Positions 23,237 through 31,486 of a stretch of DNA of 64,000 nucleotides are shown piece after piece. Within the stretch, counting starts at the first letter, position 1. Each line of letters begins with the position of its first letter. The DNA comes from Streptomyces sp. FIT100. Its GTDB lineage: Bacteria; Actinomycetota; Actinomycetes; Streptomycetales; Streptomycetaceae. The notes below the pieces were generated by a model, which saw only the letters and a list, made by a program, of their open reading frames with translations, was not told the DNA's origin and searched no databases. Location: NCBI RefSeq assembly GCF_024584805.1, contig NZ_CP075715.1, positions 1,538,001 to 1,602,000 of the forward strand. The letters run 5' to 3'. Position numbers and translations under genes: made by a program.

Positions 23237-24568
23237 ATGACCACTTCTGCGACCGAGTTGCTGTGGGCGGCCCTCGACGGCGACTCCGGGCTGACCGGCC
23301 GAGTCTCGTACGGCGGCCCGTCGGGGCTGCTCGCGGCCCGGCTGCCCGTCATGGAACTGGCCAGGGCCACGGTCGCGGTGTGCGCCCTCGCGGCGGCCGA
23401 GTACGCGGCGGCGGCCGGCGGGTGCGGTCCGATCCCCGCGGTACGGGTCGACGACGGGGCCGTCGCGACCGCGTTCGTCAGCGAGCGCCGGCTGCTGGTG
23501 GACGGGCGGGCTCCGGTGGCGTTCGCCCCGCTGTCCCGGTTCTGGCGCACCTCCGACGGCTGGGTGCGCACCCACGCCAACTACCCGCACCACCGGGCCG
23601 CGTTGCTGGCCGCGCTGGGCACGGACGAGGCGGGGGTGGAGTCCGCGCTGGCGGAGCGCCGGGCGCTCGACGTCGAGGAGGCCGTGTACGCGGCCGGGGG
23701 CCTGGCGATCGCCCTGCGCACCCCCGAGGAGTGGGCGGCGCATCCGCAGGGCGCGGCGGTGGCGGATGGACCTCCGCTGACCCGGGAGCGGCTGGACGAC
23801 GCGCCGCCTCGGCGGCGCGGCTCGGGCCCGCTGAGGGTCCTCGACCTGACCCGTGTCATCGCGGGGCCGGTCGCGACGCGCACGCTCGCACTGCTCGGCG
23901 CGGACGTGCTGCGCATCGACCCGCCCCGGCTGCCCGAACTCCCGGACCAGCACGCCGACACCGGCTTCGGCAAGCGGTCCGCCACGCTGGACCTGGACCA
24001 CCCCGCGGACCGGCGGACGTTCGACGAACTCCTCGACCGGGCGGACGTCCTCGTCACCGGCTACCGCCCGGGCGCGCTGGACCGCTTCGGTCCGGCCACC
24101 CGGCCGGGGCTGGTGGTCGCGCGGCTCTCGGCATGGGGTGACGACGGGCCCTGGAGCGGACGGCGCGGCTTCGACAGCCTCGTCCAGGCGGCGACGGGGA
24201 TCGCGCTGCTGGAGGGCTCCCCTGAGCGTCCCGGAGCGCTGCCCGCGCAGGCGCTCGACCACGGCACGGGGTATCTCCTCGCCGCGGCGGTGCTCCGCTC
24301 GCTGACCGAGCAGCGGTCCGACGGCGGCACGCGTCTGGTCCGGCCCGCCCTGGCCCGTACGGCCCGCTTCCTGACCCATGTCCTGCCACGGCCCGCGCCA
24401 CCGGCCGCGGACGCGGTCCCGTACGCCCCCGGGCCCTGGCTCTCCGAGTCGGCCGGCCCTCTCGGCCGTCTGCGCCACGCCCGCTCTCCCGTGTCGTACG
24501 ACGGCGGACCTGAGGACTGGGCCCGGCCGCCGGGGGTGTGGGGCGGGGACGCGGCGGCCTGGACATAG
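23237..24568 (+). CDS. CaiB/BaiF-type CoA transferase with rearranged domain order
   Basis: A 443-aa class III CoA-transferase family protein. The Rossmann-type start normally found at the N-terminus (LRVLDLTRVIAGPVATRTLA) occurs here only at about residue 198. The catalytic Asp is probably D341 in ALDHGTGYL. The first 190 residues resemble the part usually placed later in these enzymes (SDGWVRTHANYPHHRAALLA). Class III transferases move CoA between carboxylic acids; the acid is not predictable. ATG at 23237. It converges on an alcohol dehydrogenase gene 11 bp away. Confidence 0.82.
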   Translation: MTTSATELLWAALDGDSGLTGRVSYGGPSGLLAARLPVMELARATVAVCALAAAEYAAAAGGCGPIPAVRVDDGAVATAFVSERRLLVDGRAPVAFAPLSRFWRTSDGWVRTHANYPHHRAALLAALGTDEAGVESALAERRALDVEEAVYAAGGLAIALRTPEEWAAHPQGAAVADGPPLTRERLDDAPPRRRGSGPLRVLDLTRVIAGPVATRTLALLGADVLRIDPPRLPELPDQHADTGFGKRSATLDLDHPADRRTFDELLDRADVLVTGYRPGALDRFGPATRPGLVVARLSAWGDDGPWSGRRGFDSLVQAATGIALLEGSPERPGALPAQALDHGTGYLLAAAVLRSLTEQRSDGGTRLVRPALARTARFLTHVLPRPAPPAADAVPYAPGPWLSESAGPLGRLRHARSPVSYDGGPEDWARPPGVWGGDAAAWT

Positions 24569-24579
24569 TCCGGGGCGGC

Positions 24580-25623
24580 CTACGGTTTGACCAGGACCTT
24601 CAGCGCCGTCCGGTTGTCCATCGCGCGGTAGCCGTCCGGGACGCCGTCCAGCCCGACCGTCACGTCGAAGACCGGCGACGGGTCGACCGTGCCGTCCAGG
24701 ACGTCCGGCAGCAGCTCGGGGATGTACGCACGGACCGGCGCCACCCCGCCCCGCAGCGCGATGTTCCGGTCGAACATGACCCCGAGGTCGAGACCGGTGC
24801 CGCTGCCGTGCGGCACACCCACGTAGCCGATGGCGCCGCCGTCCCGGGTGATCCCGACGGCCGTCCGCATCGACTGCTCGGTGCCGACGGCCTCGATGAC
24901 GGCGTGCGCGCCCTGCCCGCCGGTCAGGTCCCGCACCGCGGCCACGGCCTCCTCGCCGCGCACCGCGACGACGTCCGTGGCACCGAAGGTCCGCGCCAGA
25001 TCCGTACGGACCTGGTGGCGGCCGAGCGCGATGATCCGCTCCGCGCCGAGCCGCTTCGCGGCGATCACCCCGCACAGGCCGACCGCGCCGTCGCCGACGA
25101 CCGCGACGGTGGAGCCCTTGGTGACGCCCGCGCCGAGGGCGGCGTGGTGGCCGGTGCCGAGGACGTCGGAGAGCGCGAGGAGCGCGGTCAGCAGCCGGTC
25201 GTCGAAGGCCGCGTCGGCGGGGAGCTTGACGAGGGTGGCGTCGGCGAAGGGCACGCGCACGGCCTCGCCCTGGCCGCCGTCGGAGCCGGGCGAGCCCCAG
25301 AAACCGCCCTGCGGGCAGGAGGTCTGGAGCCCTTCCGCGCAGTACTCGCAGGCGCCGTCGGCCCAGACGAACGGCGCGACGACCAGGTCACCGGGCACGA
25401 AGCCGGTCACCCGCGCACCGGCCTCCACCACCGTGCCCAGGAACTCATGGCCGATCCGCTGCCCGGGCTGCCGCTGCGACTCGCCGCGGTACGCCCACAG
25501 GTCGCTGCCGCAGATACAGGCCCGCAGCACGCGCACGACGACGTCGGTCGGCTCCCGGACCGCCGGATCCGGCACCTCCTCCACGCGCATGTCGAACGGG
25601 CCGTGGATGGTGGTGGCACGCAT
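24580..25623 (-). CDS. Zinc-dependent alcohol dehydrogenase (MDR family)
   Basis: A 347-aa medium-chain dehydrogenase. Catalytic zinc ligands are visible in CICGSDLW (C38 region) and GHEFLG. The structural zinc loop shows only three of the four cysteines (DGACEYCAEG...SC), with Asp in the first place. The NAD(P) motif is VVGDGAVGL. ATG at 25623. It probably oxidises or reduces a small alcohol/aldehyde. It lies just downstream of the AGMO-like/YhhN pair on the same strand (gap 20 nt), so it could be co-transcribed and process an aldehyde product, but this is inferred from position only. Confidence 0.87.
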   Translation of the reverse strand: MRATTIHGPFDMRVEEVPDPAVREPTDVVVRVLRACICGSDLWAYRGESQRQPGQRIGHEFLGTVVEAGARVTGFVPGDLVVAPFVWADGACEYCAEGLQTSCPQGGFWGSPGSDGGQGEAVRVPFADATLVKLPADAAFDDRLLTALLALSDVLGTGHHAALGAGVTKGSTVAVVGDGAVGLCGVIAAKRLGAERIIALGRHQVRTDLARTFGATDVVAVRGEEAVAAVRDLTGGQGAHAVIEAVGTEQSMRTAVGITRDGGAIGYVGVPHGSGTGLDLGVMFDRNIALRGGVAPVRAYIPELLPDVLDGTVDPSPVFDVTVGLDGVPDGYRAMDNRTALKVLVKP

Positions 25624-25643
25624 GGCGGACGGGTCCTCGCTCC

Positions 25644-26312
25644 TCAGACGGCAGTACGCGACTCACGGTACGCCCGGCCCTCGGCGGCCGCGCGGCCCTG
25701 TGCGTCCAGGGCGCCCGTCGTCAGCAGGTACTGCGCCGCCACGTACGTGAGCATGATCCAGAAGTCCGGCAGGGCCGGCTGCCGCCACTCGGCGAGTCCG
25801 GTCGCGAGGAGCATGTCGGAGAGCAGGAACAACGCCCCGCCCGCGCCCGCCGTGCGCCCGAGCACGCTGGAGCGGTAGGCCACGGCCGTGAGCAGCAGCG
25901 AGTATCCGGCGACGGGGATCCGCAGCCCCGCGGGCAGATCGGCCCAGAGCAGCGCGAGCGACGCGGCGAGGACGGTGGCGTAGGCGATGCCGAGCGCCCG
26001 GCCCGGGCGCCGGCGGCCGAAGAGCACGAGATAGCAGACGTGCCCGGCGGCGAAGGCCCCCATCCCGGCGAGGAACGCCCAGTCGGCGCCCGTCATCAGG
26101 AGCACGTCCCCGGCCCAGCCGCAGAGCAGGGCCGCGATCAGCGGGCGGGGCGCGCCGCGTGTGACCGCGTACGCCGCGAGCAGGGGCATCAGCAGCGGCT
26201 TGGCGACCATATGCCCGGTACGCCAGCCGGCGAGCAGGGCGCCGAGGTCGAGGAGTACGGCGGCCGCGAACAGCACGAGGAGGAGCCGTGCGGGACCTCT
26301 TGCCGCGCTCAT
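25644..26312 (-). CDS. YhhN family protein, lysoplasmalogenase-like
   Basis: A 222-aa integral membrane protein with about eight short helices. Family features seen are GWAGDVLLM, AGHVCYLVLFG and FLLSDMLLA, which carry the conserved Asp residues of the YhhN/TMEM86 family. Characterised members hydrolyse the vinyl-ether bond of lysoplasmalogen. ATG at 26312 overlaps the stop of the preceding sterol-desaturase-like gene by 4 nt (ATGA), showing coupling. The pairing with an AGMO-like gene suggests ether-lipid turnover. Confidence 0.85.
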   Translation of the reverse strand: MSAARGPARLLLVLFAAAVLLDLGALLAGWRTGHMVAKPLLMPLLAAYAVTRGAPRPLIAALLCGWAGDVLLMTGADWAFLAGMGAFAAGHVCYLVLFGRRRPGRALGIAYATVLAASLALLWADLPAGLRIPVAGYSLLLTAVAYRSSVLGRTAGAGGALFLLSDMLLATGLAEWRQPALPDFWIMLTYVAAQYLLTTGALDAQGRAAAEGRAYRESRTAV

Positions 26313-27202
26313 CCGGCCGGCTCCGCCGCGGGCTCCGCCGCCGTACCGCCCGCCGCGCCCTGTGCGGTCCCCGGCGGCTGCCACCCGGGCCCGCGGAACA
26401 GCCGCCCGGCCCGCTCGTGCCAGCCGCTCGCCGCGCGCAGGTCGCGGGCGATGGAGACGTACTCGTGCGTGGCGACGCGCAGCGGGTTGTACGTCGCGAT
26501 GTTCTTGGTGAGCCCGTACACGGGCCGCTCGGTCTCGGCCGCGAACGACCGGAAGAGCCGGTCCCAGACGATGAGGATCCCGCCGTAGTTCCGGTCCAGG
26601 TAGCTGCCCTGCGAGGCGTGGTGGACCCGGTGGTGGGAGGGCGTGTTGAACAGGAACTCGACGGGCCGGGGCAGCTTGTCGATCCGCTCGGTGTGGATCC
26701 AGAACTGGTAGACGAGATTGACGGACGAGCAGAACGCGAGCGCGGCCGGGTGGACGCCGCAGGCGATGAGGGGCAGGTAGAACGGCCAGCTGGTGAACCC
26801 GGTCCACGGCTGCCGCAGCGCGGTGCTGAAGTTGAACTTCCGGCTGGAGTGGTGGACGACGTGGCAGGCCCACAGGATCCGGATGACGTGGTGGCCGCGG
26901 TGGGACCAGTAGTAGAAGAAGTCCTGCGCCAGCAGCATCAGCGGGACGGTCCACCACAGGACGGGGACCCGGAGCGGGGTGAGCTCGTACACGGCGGTGT
27001 AGACGGCGACGACCGGGATCTTCCACAGGACGTCGAAGAAGAGGCTGCCGAGTCCCATGGAGATGCTCGTGGCGGCGTCCTTCGCCTCGTAGCCGGCGGA
27101 GTCCTCGTCCGGATGGAGGCGGTAGCTCACCATCTCCAGGACGGTGAGCAGGATGAAGGCGGGTATGGACCACAGCACGACATCGGGCAGGTTGGGCGGC
27201 AT
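26309..27202 (-). CDS. Fatty acid hydroxylase superfamily, alkylglycerol monooxygenase-like
   Basis: A 297-aa membrane di-iron oxygenase. The histidine boxes are HRGHH at 101-105, HVVHHSS at 114-120 and HHRVHHA at 190-196. The segment HHSSRKFNFSTALRQPW is close to what I recall of alkylglycerol monooxygenase (HHSSEDYNLSTALRQ) rather than of C-5 sterol desaturases. Helices lie at about 9-27, 47-75, 82-98, 137-165. The Ala/Gly/Pro-rich tail after 255 is low complexity. AGMO oxidises the ether carbon of alkylglycerols to release an aldehyde. It is coupled to a YhhN gene. Function by homology only. Confidence 0.82.
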   Translation of the reverse strand: MPPNLPDVVLWSIPAFILLTVLEMVSYRLHPDEDSAGYEAKDAATSISMGLGSLFFDVLWKIPVVAVYTAVYELTPLRVPVLWWTVPLMLLAQDFFYYWSHRGHHVIRILWACHVVHHSSRKFNFSTALRQPWTGFTSWPFYLPLIACGVHPAALAFCSSVNLVYQFWIHTERIDKLPRPVEFLFNTPSHHRVHHASQGSYLDRNYGGILIVWDRLFRSFAAETERPVYGLTKNIATYNPLRVATHEYVSIARDLRAASGWHERAGRLFRGPGWQPPGTAQGAAGGTAAEPAAEPAG

Positions 27203-27312
27203 GCGGGCACCGTAGAGGGGGGTGTGCTGACCGGGCTAGATGCCGGTACCGACAAGCCTGCGAGACAAAGTGTCAGCTGGTTTTGGTGACTTCCGCCAAT
27301 GGCGGGATCCGA

Positions 27313-27338
27313 ACGAGGGGCCCTAACGAGGGTCCCTA
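27313..27338 (-). repeat. 13-bp tandem duplication including the VIT gene stop codon
   Basis: 27313-27325 and 27326-27338 differ at one base; on the minus strand each reads TAGGG(A/C)CCCTCGT. The first TAG is the stop codon of the VIT family gene. Confidence 0.88.
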
Positions 27339-28046
27339 CACCCCCGCCGCCCCCAGCAGCGACCCCGCCGCGTACGTCACGCCCATCGCCAGCGCTCCGC
27401 CGCCCACGTTGCGCACCATGGCCCGTCCCGCCGGTGCGGTGCCCAGCCGGGCGCTCCACCAGCCGGTGAAGGTCAGCGCGAGGAGCACCGACACCACCGT
27501 GACCCACAGCCGGGCCGAGGGGGGCGGCAGGACGATGGCGAGCAGGGGCAGCAGTGCGCCCGCGGTGAAGGCGAGGAAGCTCGCGCCCGCCGCCTGCCAG
27601 GGGTTCGTGAGCTCGTCCGGGTTGATGCCGAGCTCCACCCGGGCGTGGGCGCGCAGGGCGTCGCGTGCGGTGAGCTGGACCGCGGCCTCGCGGGCGACGT
27701 CGCGGGAGAGGCCGCGGTCGGCCAGCAGGTCGGTCAGCTCGTCGAGTTCGGCCTCCGGCTGTTCGCGCAGCTCGCGCTTCTCGACGGCCAGGGCCGCCTT
27801 CTCCGAGTCGCGCTGGGTGGAGACGGAGACGTACTCGCCGGCGGCCATGGACATGGAGCCGGCGAGCAGTCCGGCGAGGCCGGCGGTGAGCAGCGCCCCG
27901 CGGGCGCTGGTGGCGCCCGCGACGCCGACGACGATGCCGGCGGTGGAGACGATGCCGTCGTTGGCGCCGAGTACCGCGGCGCGCAGCCAGTTGAGGCGGA
28001 TGCCCAGGGAGTCCCCGTGCGGCTCGTGGTGTGTCGGTGCGGTCAC
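27336..28046 (-). CDS. VIT1/CCC1 family metal transporter
   Basis: A 236-aa membrane protein of the vacuolar iron transporter family, which carry Fe(II) or Mn(II). The first helix region reads RAAVLGANDGIVSTAGIVVGV, the family signature; the second holds AGSMSMAAGEYVSVSTQRD; a cytoplasmic charged region (about 80-145) is where metal-binding Glu residues lie in relatives; and three more helices follow. GTG at 28046. It follows the amidohydrolase operon by 24 nt on the same strand and could be transcribed with it. Its 3' end carries a stop-codon duplication. Confidence 0.9.
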   Translation of the reverse strand: MTAPTHHEPHGDSLGIRLNWLRAAVLGANDGIVSTAGIVVGVAGATSARGALLTAGLAGLLAGSMSMAAGEYVSVSTQRDSEKAALAVEKRELREQPEAELDELTDLLADRGLSRDVAREAAVQLTARDALRAHARVELGINPDELTNPWQAAGASFLAFTAGALLPLLAIVLPPPSARLWVTVVSVLLALTFTGWWSARLGTAPAGRAMVRNVGGGALAMGVTYAAGSLLGAAGV

Positions 28047-28070
28047 GCGGGGAGGGTCTCACCGCCGCCG

Positions 28071-29297
28071 TCACCAGACGCGCACCGACCCGCCCGGCGC
28101 GAAGGCGGGGCTGGTGGCGCCGGCCGGGACCTCCTTCAGCGGTTCGGCGATCTCCTCGACGGACGGACCGTGGACGGCGGCGAGCCCGTCGAGGAGGGCG
28201 AGGTCGAAGCCGTAGACCCGGGCCGCGTTGCCGCCCACCATCGCCGCGACCTCCTCGCGCGGCAGCCCCGCGTAGGCGATGCGGAGCCCTTCGCGCGAGT
28301 ACGGTGCCGTGCCCTCGTCGTGCGGGTAGTCGCTGCCCCACATGATCTTGTCGAGGCCGATCCGGTCGCGCAGCGGCACCTCGTGGGGGCGCATGAAGCT
28401 GGCGCCGACGAAGCAGTTGTCGCGCCAGACCTCGCTGGGGCCCTTGCCCATGGCGGCGGCGAGCCCGGCGCCGAACTTGGACTCGGCGGTCGCGGAGCGC
28501 GTGGCCGCGGCGACGAGCCTGCCGTGGTAGTAGTCGAGCATCTCGACGACCGCCGGGATCCATCCCGACCCCTGTTCGGTGAGGACCAGTCGCAGCCCCG
28601 GGTGGCGGCGGAAGGCTCCGCCGAAGATGAGGTGCCACAGCGCCCGGTGCGAGAACCATGTCGTCTCCACCATGAACACGGCCCGTGCGGCGGGTTCGTC
28701 GCCCAGCGGCGGGGAGGCGGAGCCGCCGTGGTGGTTGACGGGGACGCCGAGCTCTTCGCAGACCGCCCACAGCGGGTCGTAGGCGGCCGAGTAGAGCTCC
28801 GGGACGCCGGAGCCGGGCGGGGCGCCGGGCAGCAGGATGCCGCCCGTGAGGCCCGCCTCCTTGCTGCGGCGGACCTCCGCGACCGCCTCGTCGACGTCGT
28901 TGAGCAAGATCTGCGCGACGCCCGCGCGCCGCCCCGGGGCGAGGGAGCAGAAGTCGGCGAGCCAGCGGTTGTGGGCGCGCAGCCCGGCCCAGCGCTGCTC
29001 GTACTCCTCGCGGCCCGGTGCCGGGGCCATCAGGGACGCGGACGGGAAGAAGGGCGGGATGGTGTTGGGGTAGACGACCTCGGCGACGATCCCGTCCGCC
29101 TCCAGCTCGGCGAGCCTGCGGTCGGAGTTCCAGTTGCGGTCGGCGGTGTCGGCGACGAGGTCCTCGTACGGGTTGACGTACGTGGCCGCCCACGCGTCGA
29201 AGTCGTCGTGGTGGCGCTTCTCCAGGTACGGCTTGTAGTCGAGGAGGTCGGCGCCGGCGTGGCAGTCGGCGGAGACGACCGTGTAGCGCTCCGTCAT
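28071..29297 (-). CDS. Amidohydrolase_2 family TIM-barrel protein
   Basis: A 408-aa metal-dependent hydrolase/decarboxylase-type protein. Motifs: VSADCHAG at the N-terminus, where most relatives have D-x-H, VNHHGGS, LTEQGSGW, and GSDYPHDEG, whose Asp ends the metal site. The superfamily includes ACMSD and resorcylate decarboxylases as well as hydrolases. ATG at 29297 directly follows the stop of a paralogous gene. Co-directional with SDR and acetoacetate decarboxylase-like genes and likely under the TetR gene at 32389. Substrate unknown. Confidence 0.87.
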   Translation of the reverse strand: MTERYTVVSADCHAGADLLDYKPYLEKRHHDDFDAWAATYVNPYEDLVADTADRNWNSDRRLAELEADGIVAEVVYPNTIPPFFPSASLMAPAPGREEYEQRWAGLRAHNRWLADFCSLAPGRRAGVAQILLNDVDEAVAEVRRSKEAGLTGGILLPGAPPGSGVPELYSAAYDPLWAVCEELGVPVNHHGGSASPPLGDEPAARAVFMVETTWFSHRALWHLIFGGAFRRHPGLRLVLTEQGSGWIPAVVEMLDYYHGRLVAAATRSATAESKFGAGLAAAMGKGPSEVWRDNCFVGASFMRPHEVPLRDRIGLDKIMWGSDYPHDEGTAPYSREGLRIAYAGLPREEVAAMVGGNAARVYGFDLALLDGLAAVHGPSVEEIAEPLKEVPAGATSPAFAPGGSVRVW

Positions 29298-30577
29298 TCA
29301 GCTCGCCCCCAGGGAGGGGAAGTCGTGGTCGGTCAGCCAGTGCCGGCCCACCTCGCGCGACCTGGCCCAGGACGCCTCGACGGCCGCCTGGTCGTCGGGC
29401 TGCCCCAGCTCGGCCGGGGTCGGGCCGATGCGGCGGGCGACCGGGGCGAGCTTCGCGGTGTCGAAGCCGAAGACCTCGGCGGCGGCGAGGCCGAGGATGC
29501 GGCGGGTCTCGGCGACCGGGATGTCGTGGAAGGTGTTCCTCAGCCAGGCGCGGGTGTTGGGCCAGGTGCCCTCGGGGTGGGGGAAGTCGCTGCCCCAGAG
29601 GATGTTGTCGACGCCGATCTCGTAGCGCTGGGCGAGTTCGCGCCGTTTGGTGTTGGTGGCGCAGATGAAGACCTGCCGGTCCAGGTACTGGCTGGGCGGC
29701 CGCTTCAGCTCGGCGAAGGGGGAGAGCTTCTTGCCGCCGTGGGCGCCGAGGTAGAGCCGGTCCATGAACCACAGCAGGTTCGGCAGCCACCAGCAGCCGG
29801 ACTCGGCGACGCCGAACTTCAGGCCCGGATGGCGTTCGAAGACCCCGGACCAGAGCAGGAACCAGAGCGGCCGGGCGGGCCACCAGGTCACCTCGGAGAC
29901 GTAGATGCCGAGGTGGTCGCCGTACTCGTGGCGGGGGGCCGCGCCGGAGTGGGTGACCAGCGGCATCGCGGTCTCCGCGGCGGCCGCCCAGACCGGGTCG
30001 TACCGGCGGTCGTGGTACGGGGCCTTGTCGACCCACATGGAGGGGATCATGAGCGCGCCGAGACCGGACTCCCTGGCCCGGTGGATCTCGGCCACGACCC
30101 GGTCCACGTCGCCGGTGACGGGCAGCAGGGCGACCCCGCAGTGCCGTTCGGGATGTTCGGAGACGAACTCGGCGAGCCAGCGGTTGTGCGCCTGCGCGCC
30201 CGCCATGCCGAGCTCCGGGTCCTGGTCGCCGGAGAGGCCGAGCCCGACGCCGAAGGGTGCGGCGGTCCGGCTGTCGACGGCGTCCGCGTCGGGGAAGACG
30301 ACCTCGCCGGCCACCCCGTCGCCGTCGAGCTCCTTGAGCCGCTGCGCGGTGTCCCAGCCGCCGCGCAGCCCTTCCTCGTTGTCGTGGAACCACTTGTCGG
30401 CGAACGCCTCGTTGCGTACGCCGAGGCGGGTCATCTCCTCACGGCGGCGGTCGCGTCCGTCGAGAAACTCGTCGAAGTCACGGGGTCCAGGTAGGGCCGG
30501 TACTCCTCGGTGGGCAGCCCGGCGTGGCAGTCGGAGGAGATGATCAGGTACGGCTCGTTCGGCTTCGGCTCCGTCAT
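29298..30577 (-). pseudogene. Amidohydrolase_2 paralogue with an N-terminal frameshift
   Basis: The main body (about 395 residues to GAS at 29301) is open and well conserved: RDFDEFLDGRDRRREEM, LVTHSGAA, VAESGCWW, GSDFPHPEG. Its conserved N-terminus (MTEPKPNEPYLIISSDCHAG then RPYLDP) starts at ATG 30577 in a different frame and meets the body at 30482-30485, where four G stand on the + strand and five would keep the frame. Read as given, translation from 30577 stops about 46 codons in. It is either a true one-base deletion in a homopolymer or a sequencing error. It parallels the downstream paralogue residue by residue across the junction. Confidence 0.85.
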
Positions 30578-30601
30578 CGCAGGTCTCAGTCCCTCGGTCG
30601 C

Positions 30602-31486
30602 TCAGTCCAGGATGAAGCTCTCGAGATACGACGGGTCGGCGCGGTCGAGCATCGACCGCGCGCGTGCCCGGATCTGGCGGTCGCTGTGCTCGCTCGCCGG
30701 GAGCAGCCAGAACCGGCCGGCCCGTATGCCCTCGACGACGTGCTCGGCGACCTCCTCGACCGGTGTGAACGCCACCTCGTGGCCCGCGGCCCGCATCGCC
30801 GCCTCCCACTGGTCGAGGCTGCGGTACGGGCTCCGGCGCGGCCGCTCCTTGGCGTACCGCTCGGGCCTGTTGCGGTGCGACTCCCACAGGCCGGTGCGGA
30901 GCATGTGCGGGCCGGGGAAGAGCACGGACGCGCCCACGTCCGCGCCCTCGGCCTTCAGATGCGCGTACAGCGACTCGGTCATCGTCACGACGGCCGCCTT
31001 GGTGACGGCGTACACGGACGCGGTGGGCAGCGGCGCGATCCCGCCGTCACCGGAGGAGGTGTTGACGACGTGGCCGGGCTCACCGCCCGCGATCATGCGC
31101 GGGACGAACGCCTGGACGCCGTGGAAGACGCCCCACACATTGACGGCGAACGCCCATTCCCAGTCGTTGGGTTCGTGCTCCCACATCCGGCCCTCGGCGC
31201 CCGAGCCGACGCCGGCGTTGTTGCACAGCACGTGCACGGCGCCGTAGGTCGCGTACGCGGCGTCGGCGAGCCGCCGTACGGAGTCCCGGTCCGACACGTC
31301 GACGACGTGTCCGAGGACGTCCGCGCCGTCCGCGGTGAGTTCGTCCGCGGCCTTGCGCAGCGCGGCCTCCTCGACGTCCGCGAGGACGACCTTCAGGCCC
31401 TCGGCGGCGAACCGCCGCGCCATCGCGCGTCCGATGCCGCTCGCCGCGCCGGTGACGACGGCGACCTGGCCCCCGGCCAGCCTCAC
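30602..31486 (-). CDS. Short-chain dehydrogenase/reductase
   Basis: A 294-aa classical SDR. TGAASGIG at 12-19 binds NAD(P), NNAG at 89-92, catalytic Ser144/145 (NTSSG), Tyr159-x3-Lys163 (YAVTK). A longer C-terminus (about 190-294) contains a Trp/Arg-rich lid. GTG at 31486 overlaps the stop of the acetoacetate decarboxylase-like gene by GTGA, so the two are coupled. Such enzymes oxidise or reduce a hydroxyl/keto group; with the neighbouring genes this suggests a small catabolic route. Confidence 0.9.
   Translation of the reverse strand: MRLAGGQVAVVTGAASGIGRAMARRFAAEGLKVVLADVEEAALRKAADELTADGADVLGHVVDVSDRDSVRRLADAAYATYGAVHVLCNNAGVGSGAEGRMWEHEPNDWEWAFAVNVWGVFHGVQAFVPRMIAGGEPGHVVNTSSGDGGIAPLPTASVYAVTKAAVVTMTESLYAHLKAEGADVGASVLFPGPHMLRTGLWESHRNRPERYAKERPRRSPYRSLDQWEAAMRAAGHEVAFTPVEEVAEHVVEGIRAGRFWLLPASEHSDRQIRARARSMLDRADPSYLESFILD

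Noticed and set aside
27295..27320. tRNA-like GGCGGGATCCGAACGAGG on the + strand
   Set aside because: It resembles a T-arm seen from the opposite strand, but no acceptor stem or anticodon arm can be folded around it.
27127..30393. 1088-codon - strand ORF across the amidohydrolases and the VIT gene
   Set aside because: Its codon pattern and composition are those of a shifted frame; the true genes are in the other frames of the same strand.
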